64,000 nucleotides of DNA from Zhengitettix transpicula. Taxonomy: Eukaryota > Arthropoda > Insecta > Orthoptera > Tetrigidae. This document shows, piece by piece, positions 25,568 to 39,943 of this stretch. The DNA is taken from the NCBI GenBank assembly GCA_037074705.1, contig CM073590.1, positions 120,767,600-120,831,599 on the forward strand, given 5' to 3'. Position numbers and translations under genes: made by a program. Numbering within the stretch: the stretch's first letter is position 1; the number at the start of each line of letters is the position of its first letter. The notes under the pieces are model-generated. The model was not told the DNA's origin and searched no databases. It worked only from the letters and a program-made list of their open reading frames with translations.

Positions 25568-27005
25568 CGCTTCATAAGTAGGTCACGGTCCATGTGGGTT
25601 TGCATGGGGGTCATTACGTTCTTGTCGCATCATAGCGAAAGATAGCTGCGACCACATAAATATTTTTGACAGTACGTCTGACCCCTTTCATGGTTACAGT
25701 TCTGGGAATAAAACGATACAAAACAAGGTTTTTAATGTTTGAAAGTATACTAATTGTAAGATTACATCAGAAACCTTACTTACATCATTGCCATTATAAT
25801 CCAAAGCACAGCTCTATTTCGCAACACTTTGTTTTCTTGAAGACGAGTTTTTAATGTTCGAAACGTTGGAGCTTCCTTTCCTTTCCTCAGAATCTATCAA
25901 TTCTTGCACTTTAATTCGATCTATATGTCTCACTTTTTTCTTATACGGGCAATTAAAAATACCCGGAAAAAATCTCGACCTCACATCAACTTGTCAGAAG
26001 ACGTTATAGTATTCTCAATGAAGTATTGGATCGGTATTTGTTAGCAGTGATAATCAACTAAATAATAACTTAAAACGCTTCAATATATATGGTTGAAAAA
26101 AAAGTTTACCCTCAATTCATTTAGTTGGTGAAATTTTACATTAGCAGAAAATTATTTAGTAGAAAATGATACGGTTTCTCACAACGCATCGAATTATAAG
26201 TTGCAATAACTTGTTTGTATTTTAGGCTCTGTTTGTTACTCACTAAAGTAGACACAAGACACTCCATTATACGTTATGCCATTGCAGTGTGGGGTCATTA
26301 TTCGTATCTCAGAAATGTTCAAGATGAAAAATCAATTGATGATAATACTTGCAGGAAAGTATTCTAGAGAAACTTGTTAACGGCTTAAAAAACTTTAACT
26401 CGTCCAAAAAATTTAAAAACCATAAAAATTTTAAACATAATGAAAATTTCTGACTGTATCACGAATATAATAACATTCACATGTGTCTTAGAACAGATAA
26501 TCACCAGCTTAAACTTTAACATTCCAGTATTCAATATATTGATTAATGCAAAACCCACTAATAATCTTATAATATTTATTAGAAAACGTAAAACTATATT
26601 GTGTGACAAATACTTATAAATTTAGTTATTTACATAGTTACTTAGTTACATACTTCTAAATCAGTTTGATAATTATTCTTCAACTCGCTCAGGTATTAAT
26701 CCCTTTACACTTATGTATTTTAATTTTGTTCCTCTTTATCACATTGCCCATTTGTTATATATATTCACTTATGTATTTATTATATTCTTTATATATACAT
26801 ATCGTATTGTTCTTATTTATATTGTGTTGTCTTTCTTTCAAATTGATATACTTTTATAGTTTTCTTTCAATCTATGTATGTATTTCCTCAGTAGACTAAT
26901 ACATTTATTTAATCTAAAATCTTAACGGTTTGATACGATTCTCCAAAGTGCTCTATTTTACCGAATATATTAATATTACGTTACACAACGTTTCTAATTG
27001 GACTT

Positions 27006-27032
<27 letters not shown>
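27006..27032. repeat. (AT)n microsatellite
   Basis: An uninterrupted AT run followed by a short GT run. Confidence 0.9.
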
Positions 27033-27036
<4 letters not shown>

Positions 27037-28227
27037 TATCCACATCCTTTCTTTCATTATGTGGTACGATTGAGTACCTCCTTGATAATTCGAAATTGGC
27101 CGTTTAAGAAGAAGCAAAGTTCCCGCCACCGTTAAGCCTTCAGTAATTTCAAAAGAGTGGTTTGCTTTAATAACAAAAGCAGTGCCGACTCCGGGAAACC
27201 CAGAGTTGGTTAAACACAGCTAGTCGACGTGGGTAACGGAGTTGACGTTTTATCGCCAGGTGGGGAAACAAGATATAAAAACTAGAGAAAATGGCTTGTA
27301 GGCCATTAATTCACCTGGGACAAGTTGGTAAAAGTTGATGTCCCATAGCCCTTTCGGAGAGAAAGAGAGTCGATCAACAAGGAAAATACTGACTTCGGAA
27401 ACTGGGCTGAGGAAGATGTATCATGCAATCCTTAAGGCGTCAATCATAAGGGAAATATTACACTAGAATATGAAAGGTTATGTGAGCAATGCCCGCAATT
27501 ATCGTTTCGTTGCATTTCTTATAAAATGGAATTCAATTGATTTTTTCTTTAGTTTTTTTAAAGCCTCGATTTTCGTAAAAACCATGAGTATGTTTCATTA
27601 TTTTGCATTGCAAAAGTATGGATAGCAGTTTGAATAGATAAAATGTAATAAATAATTAGTCGATAAATTTTAGAATGTAATTTAAATTAATTTGTTACTC
27701 AATTAATATTTTTATATAATTAAACACACATTTTGTATAAACATAACTGCACAACAGTTTTTTGTACAGATTTCATTTATTTGAGGAAGCATACAGGATG
27801 TACTTTATTAACAGGGCTCTTCTTTAGAATGCTTCTGTGGCCAAAATATTTCGCAATTGTATTCAATGTTCTAATAAATTCTCGAAAATTGCCAATTTGT
27901 ATCATCCTGCTAATTATGTCTTATATTCATATATGCAGGATGTTTCAGAATTCTTATTACAGACTTCTAGGGATTGTAAACGGGGCTTAGTAGATAAAGT
28001 TTTGATAAGGAACCAATGCCTGGTAATGTTCCATTTGGATGTAAAGTTTGAAGAAAGAATCAACTTCAAATCTCCTGTTTCAGGTACGAAAACAAAATGG
28101 ACTCGGGGCGACTGCTGATATCGTGTGTCTTGTGTTTACAATCAGTTCTGCTGAGTTGGCGTCTTTATAGTAGTCATTAAGTCATTAAGCAGTACGGGAC
28201 GAGGCAGTACAGGCCCTGCACATATAC

Positions 28228-28256
<29 letters not shown>
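28228..28256. repeat. (AT)n microsatellite
   Basis: An uninterrupted AT run. Confidence 0.9.
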
Positions 28257-28258
<2 letters not shown>

Positions 28259-30887
28259 TATATAATATTTTATAATAATGCTAACACAAAGAGAAAAATC
28301 CTAACAGTTTTACAACACATATAAAACACTTATAATAGATTAGTGATATTTCTAGTATCTCTGACTGCAGTTTGTATCTTGTTCATGTTTAAACTACAAT
28401 ATAATAGATTCTATATATTTCACACGAAAACAACACCGTAAAAATGGTTTTCGTTATGATGTACTTATTAATTTACCTATTTTGCTTTTAATTAAGTCGC
28501 TGGTTTCTCAGCATGGTGTTCCTACTCGACCTTATTCTAGAGGCTTTTATCGAATTGTATGAGAGGATAATGTCAAACCGTAGCCTATTGCCTGCCTTCC
28601 CAGAACACATCAACCTAGAATTATGCGGGAATGAATTATGGCTTTACATCAGTTCGACGTATTTTTTTATTATAACGTACCGATATCTCTTTAAGCTAAT
28701 TTTCTGATTAGTAACGATTATAAGATTGCGGTCACGTAATAGGAGGTCAAAGATAAATATATGATGATGAAAGAAATTCCGAGTACTGAATTCAGCAAAA
28801 TTGGGAAATTGGCGTAGGTTTTCCAAATTTTTTAATTAAATATATTTGCAAACAACTCGAAATTAATACCGAGCGTGCAAATACTATGGAGAATAAAACT
28901 TCACTGCACTTTTGAAAATATGATAATGCCCTTATAATGTAGAAATAATTTACAGAAACTTTACTTTTCTTAAAAGGTAGGAACACTAAAGTGTAATATT
29001 TTGTGACTAACAATAAAAACATTATTACATTTATTTTAAACACAAGATTGATTCATAGACTATTAGTAATTTCTTATATTTAATACTAAAAATAGAAAGG
29101 TGTTTAACGTAAAACGAACTTATAACTTTAAAAATTTATATATTAAAAATTAAGGAGATTTCGACCACAGTTTGGATCACATTCATCCACTGTTATCAAT
29201 TTTAAGTAAATATTTAATTTTGACGGGAAATAGAACTGTAAAAGAGTTTTTAGTATAAATGACTATGCTGAAAGTAATAACACAATATTTCGAAGAAAGC
29301 AATTTTAATAAGTTTGCAACCATAGCAAACACACTTATATGATTTTACAATTTGTTTGCAGTCAAAACTTAATAATTATTAATTTCACTGTTTAACGATG
29401 GATGGTTATGGCTCAAAATATAGTAGATGTATAGTTAAATTTTTAAATTTAGCTCGTGAATTATTATTTCAGAAATAACTAATAGCTTAGAAGAAACAGA
29501 AGATGCTTACATTCGAAGCTGACATAAATGCCTTGAAATATTTTTATTCAAATTATAGGTTGGAAAAAACCTCGAACCGATCGGGAATTTCTTAATTTAA
29601 GTTTCTTTTCCCATGGTCTGCCAATGAAAGTAATGATTTCCGGTATCTTCGCATTACTATATTATTTCCTCTTACATATTAAGGCTGATGTACTTACGTT
29701 TTTCCTCCTAATCTAAAAATTACTGTCACAGATCACAAAAGTTACTATATTCCTTAGTTTGTAAACAAAGGCTTAGTTATGGCCAATTTTATACGGAAGC
29801 TTCTGGATTCGGGCTGGTCGAATATCAATTTTCACAGTTGATTTAACCAGGATCGAATATGTGAATAGGCGTCTGCAGTGAGCAGCCGGAGTGTACGTTA
29901 TAGTTTTCCGATTTCTGTGTCCTTATTGGAACATTCGCAATATAAATGAACGAATGGTTTATAATTTAGCAGTTGGTTCAAAGAAAAGGGATGTATACCA
30001 GAAAGCTTAAATTGAGGATTTAATTGAATTTTTCGTTCAGTAAGTATGGATTAACACTATTAAAATTTTTTAAAAAAGAGCTGAAAACTGCATCCGCTTA
30101 AAGTTTAAAATTTTAATAATAATTTCAAATATATGGACTTTAATCGAAAATAGCATACAGATTCCATTGGAAATGGCGATTACTTTAACTTAAACAGTAA
30201 ACAGTTGCAGGTACTCTTAGAAACCACTGAACCTTTTCAAACAATGACCGCGTTATACTTAATTTAAAGTAATATATTTTGAAAGCACTCTGAACATTAT
30301 ATGTTACTTTATATGACGAAAATATATTTCAAATTCTCATTCATCATCGTAGAGTATACTTAATTCATCTTTAAGAATGCCAATGCAATTTTTTTGTACT
30401 TTCAAGAAATTTAATAACTGAAAAAAATATATAAATCAAATAATAAACTAAAAAAAAATATTGATTAGACAATTAAAATGACATTAAGCTGTGGTCATTT
30501 CACAATTTTACAGATTAACAAACGTAGCAATTATTCTAACGCATATTAAGACCGCAATAGACTAAGGCACAAACCGCATGAATAGTCAATAAATGCGTAA
30601 ACCCATAAAAGAAATAAAAATTTTCAATATGTCACACGTGTATTAACATCGAAGGGTCGCGTAAATAATTTCGCAAGACTTTAAACACTAACTGATTGAA
30701 CGTGTTATTGATAAGGAGTTTAATTTAAAAAATTATTATTAAAAATGAAATATAACGTGCCAATTAACAATACCGTTATATTTTCATAAAAAGTCTATAA
30801 TTATTCCAACAATGTTATTATAATGAACGTTTTATATTAAAGTCGTCACATGTGGTTACATCTCTTAATGAAATCAATTTTCAATAC

Positions 30888-30895
<8 letters not shown>

Positions 30896-30931
<36 letters not shown>
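30896..30931. repeat. (AT)n microsatellite
   Basis: About 17 AT units. Confidence 0.93.
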
Positions 30932-30933
<2 letters not shown>

Positions 30934-33090
30934 GACAATTGCATCAGGCAAGAAAAGTTACGTTGTTTCAGCTGTGTTCGAACAGGACGTAAACCTTTAT
31001 TCGCTACACCAGAGAGGAGTTGTGTAGATAAGGTAAATTAATTATAATAAAATACAAATAAAAAAGCTGACTCTCTCTGTCAACTTTCAAATTTAATTTC
31101 AGATCTTCAGATGAAATCCTCGGATACTTCAATCTAAACGTCTCTTTAAATGTCAATCAGATTATATTAAACTTCAATTCATCAACCTACGAAGCAAAAT
31201 TACAAAAGACGATAGGTCTCGCGTGACTTAAAAAATGAAAGATATGACGAATAAACTTCTTGTGTTTTATAATCAAATACCTCTTACCCGAACATTATTG
31301 TTTATTACAAACAATTTTATTAACTAACGATGTACGTAATGCAATATATGCTCACCATTAAATTGTCTTCTTTAACCATATTTCACATAATAGTTGTAAT
31401 TATCATTTTTCATTTTCATAAACATGTCATATTTTAGGAATATACGAATAGTAGTTAAAACATTTACATTTTATATTATGGATCACTTGCCTCTTAACAA
31501 CAGCAGATATTTTGTTTAAATGTTTTTCACTTGGTTAAAATTATTTACTCCATAAGATTTGTACTTGAAAACTCGTAACTTCAAAGATGTACGCGGTTGA
31601 TTCGAAATTTATAATTTTTCTATTTATAGACACGTAAATATCTGTTCTGTTATATCTTAAGCTAGTTTTAGCATTTTCAGGATAGTTTTTATTCAGATTC
31701 TTAAAATAAAACCACGAGAATCAAGTGAATATACTAATTGAGAACATACTTTAAGAACTTAATTACGTTTCTATTAGTTTTTATGTGTGTTCTTATTTTG
31801 CGCTTGTTTCATATGCTGCTTCGACGATAGATGATCTGAATATGGGTGTTTCTGATTTTTGTAAATATATATTAATTGTATATAGTGTATTATTTTATTA
31901 TCTCTGCAGTATTTAAACTTACATTTAACGACGTGATAAATTTCTCCCAATGAGGAAATAAAACTAATATATTGAATAGAAAATATTTGACACTCACAAT
32001 AATATAAATAGACAAGTACGCTGCCTTATGTCAGAAAAATTATGTTTATTAAGAATAAATAATACAATATAATTCTATGTTAAACATAGTTTAATACTTT
32101 TTTGAGTTATATTTATGTATATATTTCTTGATAAAACGTTCAGTTGTATTAAAATAATGCTTATTATTATCATCAGCTGAATAATGAATGTTAGTTTCTC
32201 CTCTCGTTCAAACAGAAGTGAAAGCGAGAAGTACCTTAATATACCTTAATAAAAATATAGTTCAGAGTGTTTCTAAAGAACGTCAGTACAGAACCAATCT
32301 CGTAAAACCGCTGGTTGTTAGGCTTTTAGTTGGGATAATTACACTAAAGTACTCACTTAGAAGTTAGTCACGATCATTTCATTACGCATATGAGTACTCG
32401 TACATTACACCCGCATAACTCTCAACAGCATGACGATTCGACGAAATGCGGGAGCATAATGAAAAGTCTGAATTGACATATATTTTATGGAATAGTTGAA
32501 ATAAATCTGATCTTTTTAAATAAACTCTATGAGATTGTTTGTTTTGAATATTTACTTCGTTTATATACGTCATACACAAGTCCTATTCGACGTAATGAAC
32601 AAATCAGAGTTTACAAACAGATCAGGGTACAGCAAACCTTCCAGAACTGTGACTTCTTCAACTCATCTTTAATCCAGATCCCCTTATAAATTATGTATGT
32701 GCACAGATCCAACGTATTTTTCCAATTATTTATTAAATTTGGATTCGTCTAACCAATAAAACACAAATTTCTTTCGTGGTACAAAAACTTCTCTGCAGAA
32801 ATGACCGTCCTATTGGTTATAATCTTCCGGGTACTGTATAGATTTCTCTGTACCCGTCGGGCATTTTATCATATTTTTAGATTTTATTATGAATTTATAT
32901 ACATTAGGTATTGTAAATTGGGGTTATATAATCCCTAGGAATTTACTCGGTACAAATTGTGAAAAAAAGTTTCAAATAAATGCTGGGTTTAAGTTCTTGT
33001 CTGTATGACGTGATTCTGGATTTCTCCAACAGGCCGCAGCACTATTTCTAAATACGACTAAACTCGTTCGTGATATACGTTCTGATTTTT

Positions 33091-33199
33091 AGTACCTTAC
33101 TCTAACCTTCCGCATCCCCCCTTTCAAATCCCTTCCTATGCTATTAAAGGGGAGTTGTCACCATGCTGATTACCCTCATGTAGCCTGTTGCCCTAAAAA
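33091..33199 (+). mobile_element. Poly(A)-tailed retroposon, short 3' copy 3
   Basis: It matches only the last 105 bp or so (CCTTCCGCATCCCCCCTTTC to GTTGCCCTAAAAA). It is severely 5'-truncated. Confidence 0.75.
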
Positions 33200-33689
33200 G
33201 AATAGTAGAAGTAATATTGTTTTGTGGTCACTTGATAAGCTTTGTGACCTGATGAGTTCCACTCTCACTTTTTCGAAGACTACAGTTACAATTAAAGTAA
33301 ATTTGCAATTTATTATATCATCATTAAGATTGAAACAAAAATGTTAGCTAAATACAGAAAAATTAATACGCGAGGAATAGTGCGCTGATGGCATAAAAGT
33401 AAGGTTATTTGGCCCCAGTCCTGAAGTGTAGTTCTAGAAGGCGCTAGCCATATCGTACTTAATTTATTCCAAAAATTATCTATTAGTGTAATTAATTCCA
33501 TTCATTTGATACTTTTCACTTATCTATTTATATATATAACCAAAAGTGCCGCAAACACATAAGCAGCTTAATAAGTGCTGAACGTACACATATATTTCAG
33601 GAGAATGTTTAACCGTTTAGTGCATGATTTTTTGTATTTTTTAAACTAAATATTTTAGATGTATTTTTGTGAATTCAATACAATACTGC

Positions 33690-33850
33690 ACAAACTCAAA
33701 AAGTTTTTAGTTTTGTCTACCGAAATATGCACTTGTGTCACTCTAGGCTCTTGTATGTTTTAGTTTTCTTAGAACCTGAAGAAAGGAACAAGGTTTACAG
33801 AAACGTTGTGTGGTATTTAAATCATCACTTCTTTTCTGTTATTAGTTATT
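33690..33850 (+). repeat. AACGTT-family repeat, single arm
   Basis: AACCTGAAGAAAGGAACAAG, then ACAGAAACGTTGTGTGG and TATTTAAATCATCACTTCTT, preceded by a diverged version of the central segment of the 39664-39943 element. Confidence 0.7.
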
Positions 33851-35780
33851 TTTATCATTATTAATTTTGATTTGTTTTGTTTCCAAATATAAATATTTTG
33901 TTTCCAAATCCTTGGTTCTACTTGAGCCCAATTAATATTCATGGATGTAAATAACCTTATCCGGAAATTAGTTGAACAAAACTTTATTTGTTACAAGCGT
34001 CACTAAAGTCATATTTTAACTTGTATTTTGTTGAATGTATACATTCTAAACTGTATATTATCTGACGTCTCAAAATTATGGACGAAATATTGGCTGCTTC
34101 TTCTGGATATTTATTAAAGGATAATTGTCAGCTTATATAAAATATTAAAAGTTACAGCATTAAAAATCATAGAAAAATTTGTTCGAAAACACCTGAAGTC
34201 CAAGAAAATACACAAATTAATTCCTAATAATTATGCTATCAGTTCAATTATTACTATCAAGTCCATTCATCGGTACCAAATTTCTAAAACTTCTTACTTT
34301 ATGGGTCCTAGTGACGGTTCTAAATGATATCGCCCCGTTTGAGCCGCAACCCGCCCGACACCTGACTTGACCACTGCGAAGAATGATGTACGTATCTCCG
34401 ACAAACAGTTTAAAACTCGTTTGCGTTGAATATTGAGTATGCGACCAAGTTTTTGTAACAAAGGCCTACTACTTCAATGTTCACGGCTCGAATTTGTAGT
34501 TGAAATATTTCTGAGACTTGATAGAGCAGCATACTTTTGAAATTCAGCTTTACAACCGAATAAATATAAGCGTGTTCTATTACTGACACCTGAACTTACA
34601 ATATAATAATATAAGTGTATTAATATAAATACTGATATCCTAGAAAAATGGCATTTCCAAACTGAATGTTATCAAAAATAATATTTTTAATTATAATTTG
34701 TAATGTATCGCCGAAATAAATAATTATTTCTTTAATTTTAATTATTCCCATTTTAAATTAATTTATTGTTATAGTTTATAACATTGTAACTTTTAATAGT
34801 TAGGTATTGTTAGGGCGGGAGTTGAAACATCGGTTAATAATGACAGCTTAACATTGTTGGCAGGGCGCCACGGCTAAATCCTTGCATTGGTCTATTTTTC
34901 AGATCCTTAGTATGAAAATATTAGATTGATGAAATTCTCAGAATCTTTAAACCGGCACGAGAGGCAAAAATCGGAGTTTCAGTCGGTGGTTTGAGTTTGA
35001 CTGAGTTAGGTCACGATCATTAACCGGCGATGCCATTGCATTGGAGCAGTAACTTCGGAATCGAAAACAGTTTTCAATAATCAAAATAACCTCTATGAAT
35101 TAGAGTTCCTGAGTCCTTCCGGAACGTAGAATACGAGTCGGGGACCAACGTGGTGACTGTCCGAGAGCTGTTTGGAAAAAACAGCTCAATTTTGTTGCCT
35201 TTGGGGCAGCAGACTACATGTTCTACCGAGAGCTGTCGTATGTCCCAGAGACGCTGACCTAAATCCATCTTGTCGTATTGAGGTCGTGCTGAATATTTCG
35301 TGATGCTGAGGTCTATTCAACAATCTGAGAGATCTAAAAAGTCTCAATTTTACTTCTGTTAGGTACTTTCAATTTTTCTAAATTAAAAGCTTTGTTCTGA
35401 ATCAGCGAAACCTTACCAACATAACCCTGAATAAAGTGATCTAATTACTCTCATGGTAAATTTAAATCCGGTGTAAACGGTTTTTATATTTTCTTAAATT
35501 TTTTTGGCGGTCAAAAATTTAAAGGAAATTTGTTTTGAAAATAATCAAATCCAATATTATATGTTACTAGTGTTAATAAATGATTTTGTGATTGAATTTG
35601 TGAATGTTAAAACCTTCTGTTTCATCGTTTATAATTTTACATAAATTCACATTAATGTAATTATTTTTAAGGATAAGGCCTGGGAGGGCTATTCTCTCGC
35701 AGGCAGAACCTTGTAAGAGAGATACGAGATACGAAGAGGCTACGTTTGATGTTGCCTTTTCCTCTCCGTTTTTGAACTAA

Positions 35781-36218
35781 GGTTCCCACAAGCCGAGGCA
35801 CCTCGGCCTGTTTTGAGAGGTGTATGTTCCGGGGTCTCAGACCTTGGGCATACGGTAAGAGTTGTCCGCTATTCCCATTGGAATAGTCAGCCAGCTGCCT
35901 CCTAAACTGGTCGAGGCACGGAGAAGGGAATGCTGCGACCCCACAGCAAACTCCTCTTCCGCTATCGAAAGGGCGTGGGACAAGTACCCAATGACCGACC
36001 TACCTGATGCAGGTTTTTCTAGGGTTTTCCCAGCATTACTTTTAGGCAAATGCCGGGTAGGACCCTTAAACTATAGCCCGGGGGCCCTAGTTAACCCTTG
36101 GCTACTTTCCTCTACCCTTCCGCATCCCCCCTTTCAAATCCCTTCCTATGCCATTAAAAGGGAGTAGTTGTCCAACGTGGATTACCCTCATGTAGCCTGT
36201 TGCCCTAAAAAAAAAAAA
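35781..36218 (+). mobile_element. Poly(A)-tailed retroposon, full-length copy 4
   Basis: It has the same ends as copy 1: GGTTCCCACAAGCCGAGGCA to GTTGCCCTA plus an A run. No convincing target-site duplication was found by eye. Confidence 0.82.
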
Positions 36219-37239
36219 CTTTAAGCTATCGGTTCGGCGGGTAAGTGTTGCACCGACCGAGAAGGCGTAAACAGTGCCCCAAGGCGATAACAGCCTGACC
36301 ACGATTCATTCATTTATTTCTAAGTTTTGAATTCAATTGCATTTCAGGAAGGAATCCACCGTACTTAACATCCAACCTTTGCTTGAATTCAACTGAAATT
36401 TAGTGTCTTTCCCCCTGAGATTTATATCAAAATATTTCTATAGGTATAGGTAAATTATTTCAGTAGTTTCTCGGTCAATTGTAGTTATTATTGTTCTTTA
36501 CCTTGGAGGAAGACTATTATAAAAACTATCCCTGTATTGTCAATACTTTTCTAGCAGTGAGAAAGGCATTGATTGGCCCATTCGCTAAACGTTTAGAACG
36601 GATTTATGTTCCGTTTTACAAGCTTTAAAATTTAATAAATGTATAGTCTACGTAGAATTAGTATTTGTAAACGTTTGTACGAATGTTTACAAGTAGGTCT
36701 ATAAACCGTATTAGTAAGAATTACAATTTACGTTTTTTCAATTTGAATATTTCAGTACTCCTGGAACCATTTCCACAATTTTCGACGCCTTTGCACATAA
36801 GCGAATGATAATACACAAATTAAAGCTTTTTAATTGTGAGTTTGCTTATACATTTCATTAATGTTTTGACAGAATAACAAGGTGTACTATGTTTAGAAGC
36901 AAGCATATCTATATGGTGAGTCTACTTTAATTCATATTTCCGAAGGCAGTGAAGAGGCGCATCAGATCAGAACTCAACGTAGTCTTATCTATTGAATGAT
37001 CATTTATTAACCTTAAACAACACATTTAGATTGTAGTGGCTTGCGTCTACTTTTCTAACAAGATTATACAAATTTTTATTAGAAATAACTATATTTGCGA
37101 ACAGAAATCATTTTAGAGGATGTGCAGCCCTGGAAGCATTAACGTGAAGATAGTTTCATTACTATTTAAATGTTAATAAAATACATAATTTTCCTGCAAT
37201 TAAAACTTTAGTGGATTTGTGTAAAAATTTGTTTTTTAA

Positions 37240-37667
37240 GGTTCCCACAAGCCGAGGCACCTCTGCCTGTTCTGAGAGGTGTATATTCTGGGGTCACAGA
37301 CCTTGGGCATACGGTAAGAGTTGTCCGCTATTCCTATTGGAATAGTCGGCCAGCTGCCTCCTATACTGGTCGAGGCACGGAGAAGGGAATGCTGCGTCCC
37401 CACAGCAAACTCCTCTTCCGCTATCGGAAGGGCGTGGGACAAGTACCCAATGATCGACCTACCTGATGCAGGTTTTTCTAGGGTTTTCCCTGCATTTCTT
37501 AAGCGAATGCCAGGTAGGATCATTAAAATATAGCCCGGGGCCCTAGTTAACCCTTTGCTACCTTCCTCTACCCTTCCGCATCCCGCCTGTCAAATCCCTC
37601 CCTATGCTATTAAAGGGGAGTTGCCCAACGTGGATTACCGTTATGTAGCCTGTTGCCCTAAAAAAAA
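37240..37667 (+). mobile_element. Poly(A)-tailed retroposon, full-length copy 5
   Basis: Full-length, with a short A tail, in the same orientation as copies 3 and 4 and about 1 kb from copy 4. No clear target duplication was seen. Confidence 0.82.
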
Positions 37668-38159
37668 GTATGAACACTTAGGTTTTGCATCTTTATACCC
37701 TTTGACGTTTCATTTCATTTGACTATGTTCTATAAGAATCAGTATATTTTTTGTTTAGTTGTTTGACTGTATTAAGTAACATTACAGATTTCAATTCACT
37801 ATGTTGTTATGCTACCTCGTTAAGCTATATAACAATTAGAAACTATAAAACTGATCTACAGAACATAAAAAAATTTCAAGTCCTGTGGGTTTTTCTATTT
37901 AGGAATCAAGATGATGCGAGTTACAAATCTGACCAAAATTGGGATGGTATAATCTACGAACACACTTCGAAATTATTTTTTTAATGTTTATTAAACCGAC
38001 TTTGAAAGGGTTATCATCAGCGCTCATTATGATCTGTCACGTAAGTAGTCTTCTCATGTTGCTCGGGCGGACTCTGCAGTTTCTGGATGAAGGTCATAAA
38101 TCTTGGTTACAGGTTCTCGTCGGCAGGACAGTGCAAAATTTACCCTAATTTCTCAAAAT

Positions 38160-38470
38160 TTAACTTCTGAATAACTTCGCCAAAAACGAAATATCTAAGA
38201 ACTGCTCGCGTAAAAACTGAAAACTAATCGTCACTTCTCCACACCTTCTGCAAAACTAACAAAGTCTTTTAACCAATAACTAACTAACTCTTCAAAACCC
38301 AACTTTTCTTTAACTGCCCAAAAAACTCACCAACTTACACTCCAAAACTCACTAATTTCCAGTGCTGCTGACTCACTCCTGCTTACCCTGCAAGCTCCTT
38401 CTCAAAGTCAGTTTCCCGAATTTCCGTCTACAATCTTAGTCACTAGGAATCAGTTTGTAACCCCATATAA
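38160..38470. other. C/A-rich, G-poor block
   Basis: A run of about 300 bp on the plus strand is rich in C, A and T and nearly free of G, with loosely repeated AACT/ACTCA words. No coding potential was recognised. Confidence 0.5.
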
Positions 38471-39663
38471 CCCCATGTATCCCAATATTTTAATTATCCC
38501 CTTAGGGGTCCACTTGGTAAAATTGAGGGGCCTGGGATGACATATCCGCAGCGGCGCAAATCTGGTCCTAAAATTTTATGACAAAGAATTAGTCTCCCCG
38601 AACAAAATATTTTAATCCGCACAAAGGAAGGCTGTGGTGGGGTTGTTTTCATTTTCCGTGACTATCTGATAAGCAAGAATTAAGCTTCACCTTCGCCAGA
38701 CTGAAGCCGAGAATATTAAGTGCTTACGAATTTTATTTTCATAAAATAAAATAAAATACGTATATAATTAAATAAATAACTCAAATTCGTTTATCGCGCT
38801 TGTTTAAATCACAATTTAAACTTTACATTAGGACTGAGAAAGTTTTAAAAAAATGCTTTCTCGATATACACTAGACTTTCTTCAGAAATCAACAAACAGT
38901 GTATTATACTACACTCGATGTTATACAGTTTTCAATCCAGACATTTATGCATAATTTGCTGAAGAATAATTATCATTAAATATGACACCTGTGACATGCC
39001 CATGAAAGACTATTTTATATAGTCCATTACGGAAAATTCAATCACGTAAACTTTAGTGTGTCATGCCACCACAGTGTACTAAATCCTTGGACTCCTTTGT
39101 TCTCTGAGCTAAATCGGGTCGAAATAAGCTTTAGGTAACACTGCTAGCATAATATAACGGTAAAGAATAACTACATTTAATTTTAATTATAGTGCAATAT
39201 TCATACATTGGGTTGGACTAATTTTACCGTCTCTGAATGCAGAGGTCCTGTAAGCGTACGTAGTTATAATAAATGCGTCGCAACAAACAGAGGAAGATAA
39301 TGGGAAAGACTATACAGGTGTATTTTTCCGCTGTGGGCACATGTGATAAATTGCTCGTTGAACAAGGTTCATTATGTAATTCTGGTCCCCACGTGCAAGG
39401 GTAGTATGCGTTATAATTGCTACACACGCGCCTGCTCTACATACGGGAACTCTGAGATGGTTTACAAATCAACTTGCCCTCGATTAATATATTTCAATAT
39501 TTTCTCTCTTAACGCAAGCTTAACGTTTCTTGATTATAAAATAAAATTAGTATTTAGAAATTACGACATAAAGCTAAGCCTACGTTTGAAAACAGGTTGT
39601 AATCAATTACAAAAACTTGTGTATGGAAACAAACGGGCCTTCCTAAGTACGTAGAAATAAATA

Positions 39664-39943
39664 TGAATGGTTTTAATAAGAAAGATAGCCAAATTCAGCA
39701 AAAGAAGTGATAATATAAATATCACACAACGTTTCTGGAAGCCTTGTTCCTTTATTCAGGTGCAGAAAAAATGCAAGAGCAACTTTTGAGTTTTGTCAAC
39801 TGACTCGTGGTGTTGTGTCTCTCTATACTCTTGCGTTTTTTTCTCACCTGAAGAAAGGAACAAGACTTCCAGAAACGTTGTGTGGTATTTATATTATCAC
39901 TTCTTTTGTCTGAATTTGGCAATCTTTTTTATTATTAATATTC
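39664..39943. mobile_element. Hairpin (foldback) element of the AACGTT family
   Basis: Two arms of about 90 bp are near-perfect reverse complements. The left arm reads GATAGCCAAATTCAGCAAAA, then CACACAACGTTTCTGGAAGC and CTTGTTCCTTTATTCAGGTG; the right arm reads the reverse complement. About 60-70 bp separate them. The transcript would form a long hairpin. It is non-coding; no target duplication was fixed by eye. Confidence 0.75.

Noticed and set aside
27733..28118. Two overlapping open frames of 85 and 93 codons
   Set aside because: There is no homology that I recognise, the composition is AT-rich, and the segment resembles the end of a transposable element rather than a gene.
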